A stretch of DNA of 52,023 nt, taken from the NCBI GenBank assembly GCA_027486765.1, contig JAIXOO010000068.1, positions 1-52,023 on the forward strand, in the 5' to 3' direction. The notes under the pieces were generated by a model, which had not been told where the DNA came from, did no database searches, and was given only the letters and a program-made list of their open reading frames with translations. The position numbers and the translations under genes are program-made. The DNA comes from Saprospiraceae bacterium. Its GTDB lineage: Bacteria > Bacteroidota > Bacteroidia > Chitinophagales > Saprospiraceae. Of the stretch, positions 49,916-52,023 are shown piece by piece (the first letter of the stretch is position 1; each line of letters starts with the position of its first letter).

Positions 49916-52023
49916 ATGAAACCACTCCTACCCATTCTACTTTATTGCTTACTCCCCATTTTAGGCATTACTCAAGAATCAGGGGGTAGTTTATTGCTCC
50001 ATTACCGCCAAATTTTGCCTTTTGAAAAAGTGCACCTGCACACCGACCAGCGAGCATACGAGCCAGGGGATATGATTTGGTTCAGGGCCTATTTAACGGA
50101 CGATCACAATCGCCCCAAGTATGGGCTTGAAAACAAACTCCGTGTTCAGTTACTCGACCCACAGGGGGAAATCCTGGTTGAATTGAATCTCAATGTATTG
50201 CCGGATGAACTAGCGAATTGTATTCCTATTCCAAATGATGCCCAAGAGGGTGTTTACACATTGCGTGCAGCCACCCTCTGGCTGTTCAATTTTGGGCAGG
50301 ATGCGTTTTTTGAGCAAAAAATATGGGTCCAAACCCTCGACGAGCTTGCAGAACCAATTGTGGACAGTACTCCTCCGGCACCAGCAAAAATCCAAGTACA
50401 GTTTTTCCCGGAAGGAGGCGATCTGGTTGCTGATTTCAAGCAAAAAGTGGCCTTCAAAATAAGCGACGGCCAGGGCAAATCCCTGGATGCTCAGGGCACC
50501 TTATTCAACAGCCAGCAACAGCCCTTATTAACTTTTGAAAGCGTTCATCGAGGGATGGGTGCCTTCAGTTTTACACCTCAAAAAGGAGAACGTTACACCA
50601 TTCAAATGACCGGATTTCGGGATACTTTTTCCCTGCCCATTCCTCTTAGCGACGAGCTGGCCTTGCGACTTGAATTACCAACTCCAGATTTCCTTCCAGT
50701 GGTGGTTTGGAAACGCCACCCCGGTACGGCCCAGATGCTTTTGCGCTGCAAAGACAGCATCGTCTGGCAACAAAAATGGCCGATCCATGCTGGCGAAACC
50801 AAACTGAACATCCCCATTGCGCAGTTGCCCATTGGTATTGCTCAAGTGCTTTTGCTGGATGAAGCTGGGCGGCCTTTTGCTGAACGTTTGGTCTTTTTGC
50901 ATCAAGCGCGTCGGGCGAGGGTGCAGCTCAAAACCCAGCAAGAGTACCAATCTGGGGAGGAAGTAAAAATTGACATCGAAGCGCGGGATGAGCACGGGAA
51001 TCCATTGGATGGGCTATTCTCGCTGGCAGTAGTGAATGATCAATATTGGTCGCTGACCGATGATCAATCGGACAACATCTTATCCCGATTATTGCTGAGC
51101 GCGGAGTTGAAAGGTAAAATAGAGGCTCCGGCTTTTTATTTTATACCCAATGAATCCAAAGCACCCGCAGCATTGGATTTGGTGATGCTTACCCACGGCT
51201 GGCGCAAGTTTAGTTGGAAGGAAATACGCAATATTGATCCTCAAAAGAGTGCGCAGTTGGTTCCTTTCCCCAGGCTCTTGGAGATTCGAGGGCGGATAAA
51301 TGTGTATCCACCCAAACTACTTACCCAAACCAAAATCAGGTTGGAGGGGCAAAAAAAATTCATTCGCCCCGATTCACTGGGGCTTTTCCAATTTGTACTG
51401 CCGGACTCCTTCATCAACAATCCACCTTCCATCCTGGCAACCGTACGGAATAGAAAAAAAGTATACCCCAATGCGCCACTGCTGATGCCCCAAACACAGT
51501 GGCCTTGGCCTTCCGTTATGCCCAATGATACAGCCAGATTGACCAACTTTACCCAATCCTTCATTCGGCCCATTTACCCTGTGGCCGAATTGGTGCCCAG
51601 GGTAAGAAAGGTTACAAAATCATTGTATGAGACAGGACCTTCGTTAGCATACCTTGGTCGGATAAGTAGAGCATACGGGGTGAGATATGATCAAAGTTCC
51701 CTGGTCAGTTTTCCAGATCGGTATTCATCCTTAACCTGGGGGGATGACTTATACATTGATGGAAATCTTAATTATACGAATACTTATTTTCAACTCGAAT
51801 TGGAAGTAGAGGAATCAATGCTGAAGGTAGACAATCAAAAACAAATGTTCTATACCCGCTTATTTGCCGATCTGTCGCCAACAGCTGATCCTGATTACGA
51901 AGCACTGCGCAACAAAACCATTTATTGGGCACCTAAAGTCGTGTTAAAAAACGGCCTGGGCAGCGTCATTTTCCGTCATCCAAGCATTAACGGCGCTTTC
52001 CGGGTAATCCTTGAAGGCATTGG
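49916..52023 (+). CDS. MG2-domain (alpha-2-macroglobulin-like) surface protein, cut by the window end
   Basis: The reading frame is open from the ATG at 49916 to the last base (702 codons seen). A signal peptide (1-19, MKPLLPILLYCLLPILGIT) is followed by an MG2 domain opening with KVHLHTDQRAYEPGDMIWFR. Further beta-sandwich segments include VQFFPEGGDLVADFKQKVAF. The block LTHGWRKFSWKEI and the late TIYWAPKVVLKNGLGSVIF are typical of large Bacteroidota MG2 proteins that often end in a TonB plug-like domain, which would lie beyond the window. The role is unknown; these proteins are periplasmic or outer-membrane associated. Confidence 0.85.
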   Translation, partial: MKPLLPILLYCLLPILGITQESGGSLLLHYRQILPFEKVHLHTDQRAYEPGDMIWFRAYLTDDHNRPKYGLENKLRVQLLDPQGEILVELNLNVLPDELANCIPIPNDAQEGVYTLRAATLWLFNFGQDAFFEQKIWVQTLDELAEPIVDSTPPAPAKIQVQFFPEGGDLVADFKQKVAFKISDGQGKSLDAQGTLFNSQQQPLLTFESVHRGMGAFSFTPQKGERYTIQMTGFRDTFSLPIPLSDELALRLELPTPDFLPVVVWKRHPGTAQMLLRCKDSIVWQQKWPIHAGETKLNIPIAQLPIGIAQVLLLDEAGRPFAERLVFLHQARRARVQLKTQQEYQSGEEVKIDIEARDEHGNPLDGLFSLAVVNDQYWSLTDDQSDNILSRLLLSAELKGKIEAPAFYFIPNESKAPAALDLVMLTHGWRKFSWKEIRNIDPQKSAQLVPFPRLLEIRGRINVYPPKLLTQTKIRLEGQKKFIRPDSLGLFQFVLPDSFINNPPSILATVRNRKKVYPNAPLLMPQTQWPWPSVMPNDTARLTNFTQSFIRPIYPVAELVPRVRKVTKSLYETGPSLAYLGRISRAYGVRYDQSSLVSFPDRYSSLTWGDDLYIDGNLNYTNTYFQLELEVEESMLKVDNQKQMFYTRLFADLSPTADPDYEALRNKTIYWAPKVVLKNGLGSVIFRHPSINGAFRVILEGI

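Noticed and set aside
1-52023. tRNA, rRNA, tmRNA, riboswitch or prophage/transposon genes
   Set aside because: None of the diagnostic arms, loops or transposase/integrase motifs was found on reading both strands. A covariance-model scan would be needed to exclude small RNAs fully.

Overview
The window is a chromosomal segment of a Bacteroidota bacterium, most likely of the Saprospiria (Haliscomenobacter/Lewinella-like); the genus cannot be fixed from this sequence alone. The grounds are T9SS C-terminal sorting domains, a GldB-type lipoprotein, PorT-like and DUF6029 outer-membrane barrels, a two-component regulator-propeller histidine kinase, an MG2-domain protein, and promoters of the Bacteroidota type (TTG, about 20 nt, TAnnTTTG). 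No rRNA, tRNA, CRISPR array, transposase or prophage is seen.

Layout. 1-1.8 kb: an MtfA-like protein and the C-terminal half of a SWIM-zinc-finger-type protein. 1.9-4.6 kb: the acpP-fabF-rnc operon. 4.8-7.3 kb: an outer-membrane barrel, lptB and two small lipoproteins. 7.3-12.6 kb: a NarL-type response regulator, a 247-residue unknown and a propeller sensor kinase in one operon, followed by a 211-residue unknown whose promoter duplicates the operon's own. 12.6-15.7 kb: Uma2-family protein, nadA, rocD. 15.9-21.9 kb: a sulfur-compound locus. Rhodanese and a SulP transporter run left; a TsdA-type dihaem cytochrome, a SoxB-like metallophosphoesterase and a DsrE-like protein run right. 22.2-25.4 kb: an acidic repeat protein, an HTH-ImmA/PIN toxin-antitoxin-like pair and a GNAT. 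25.5-30.1 kb: mutY, an ECF sigma factor, an LptF/G permease, a DUF58 protein. 30.2-37.9 kb: a T9SS protein, a beta-CASP nuclease, a sigma/anti-sigma/surface-protein operon and a PhoD-type phosphatase. 38.1-42.7 kb: AIM24-like protein, ABC exporter, groEL. 42.9-43.9 kb: a possible toxin/immunity pair. 44-52 kb: PorT-like barrel, gldB, a 2OG-Fe(II) oxygenase, tatA, a DUF6029 barrel, a TlpA-like thioredoxin and an MG2-domain protein cut by the window end.

Two regulatory arrangements stand out. First, the divergent sulfur promoters each carry a Crp/Fnr-type palindrome centred 36.5 bp from the end of a -7-like box, as expected of matched activator sites. Second, the palindrome CCACAT(C/G)TTGATGTGG abuts the -33 position both of the two-component operon and of the next gene, at identical spacing, which suggests a small regulon.

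The other recurring feature is a set of long intergenic inverted repeats with arms of about 28-43 bp. Several are built from iterated short words and several words recur at separate sites. Most lie between convergent genes, often with the flanking stop codons inside the arms. They look like mobile or self-copying palindromes used as bidirectional terminators.
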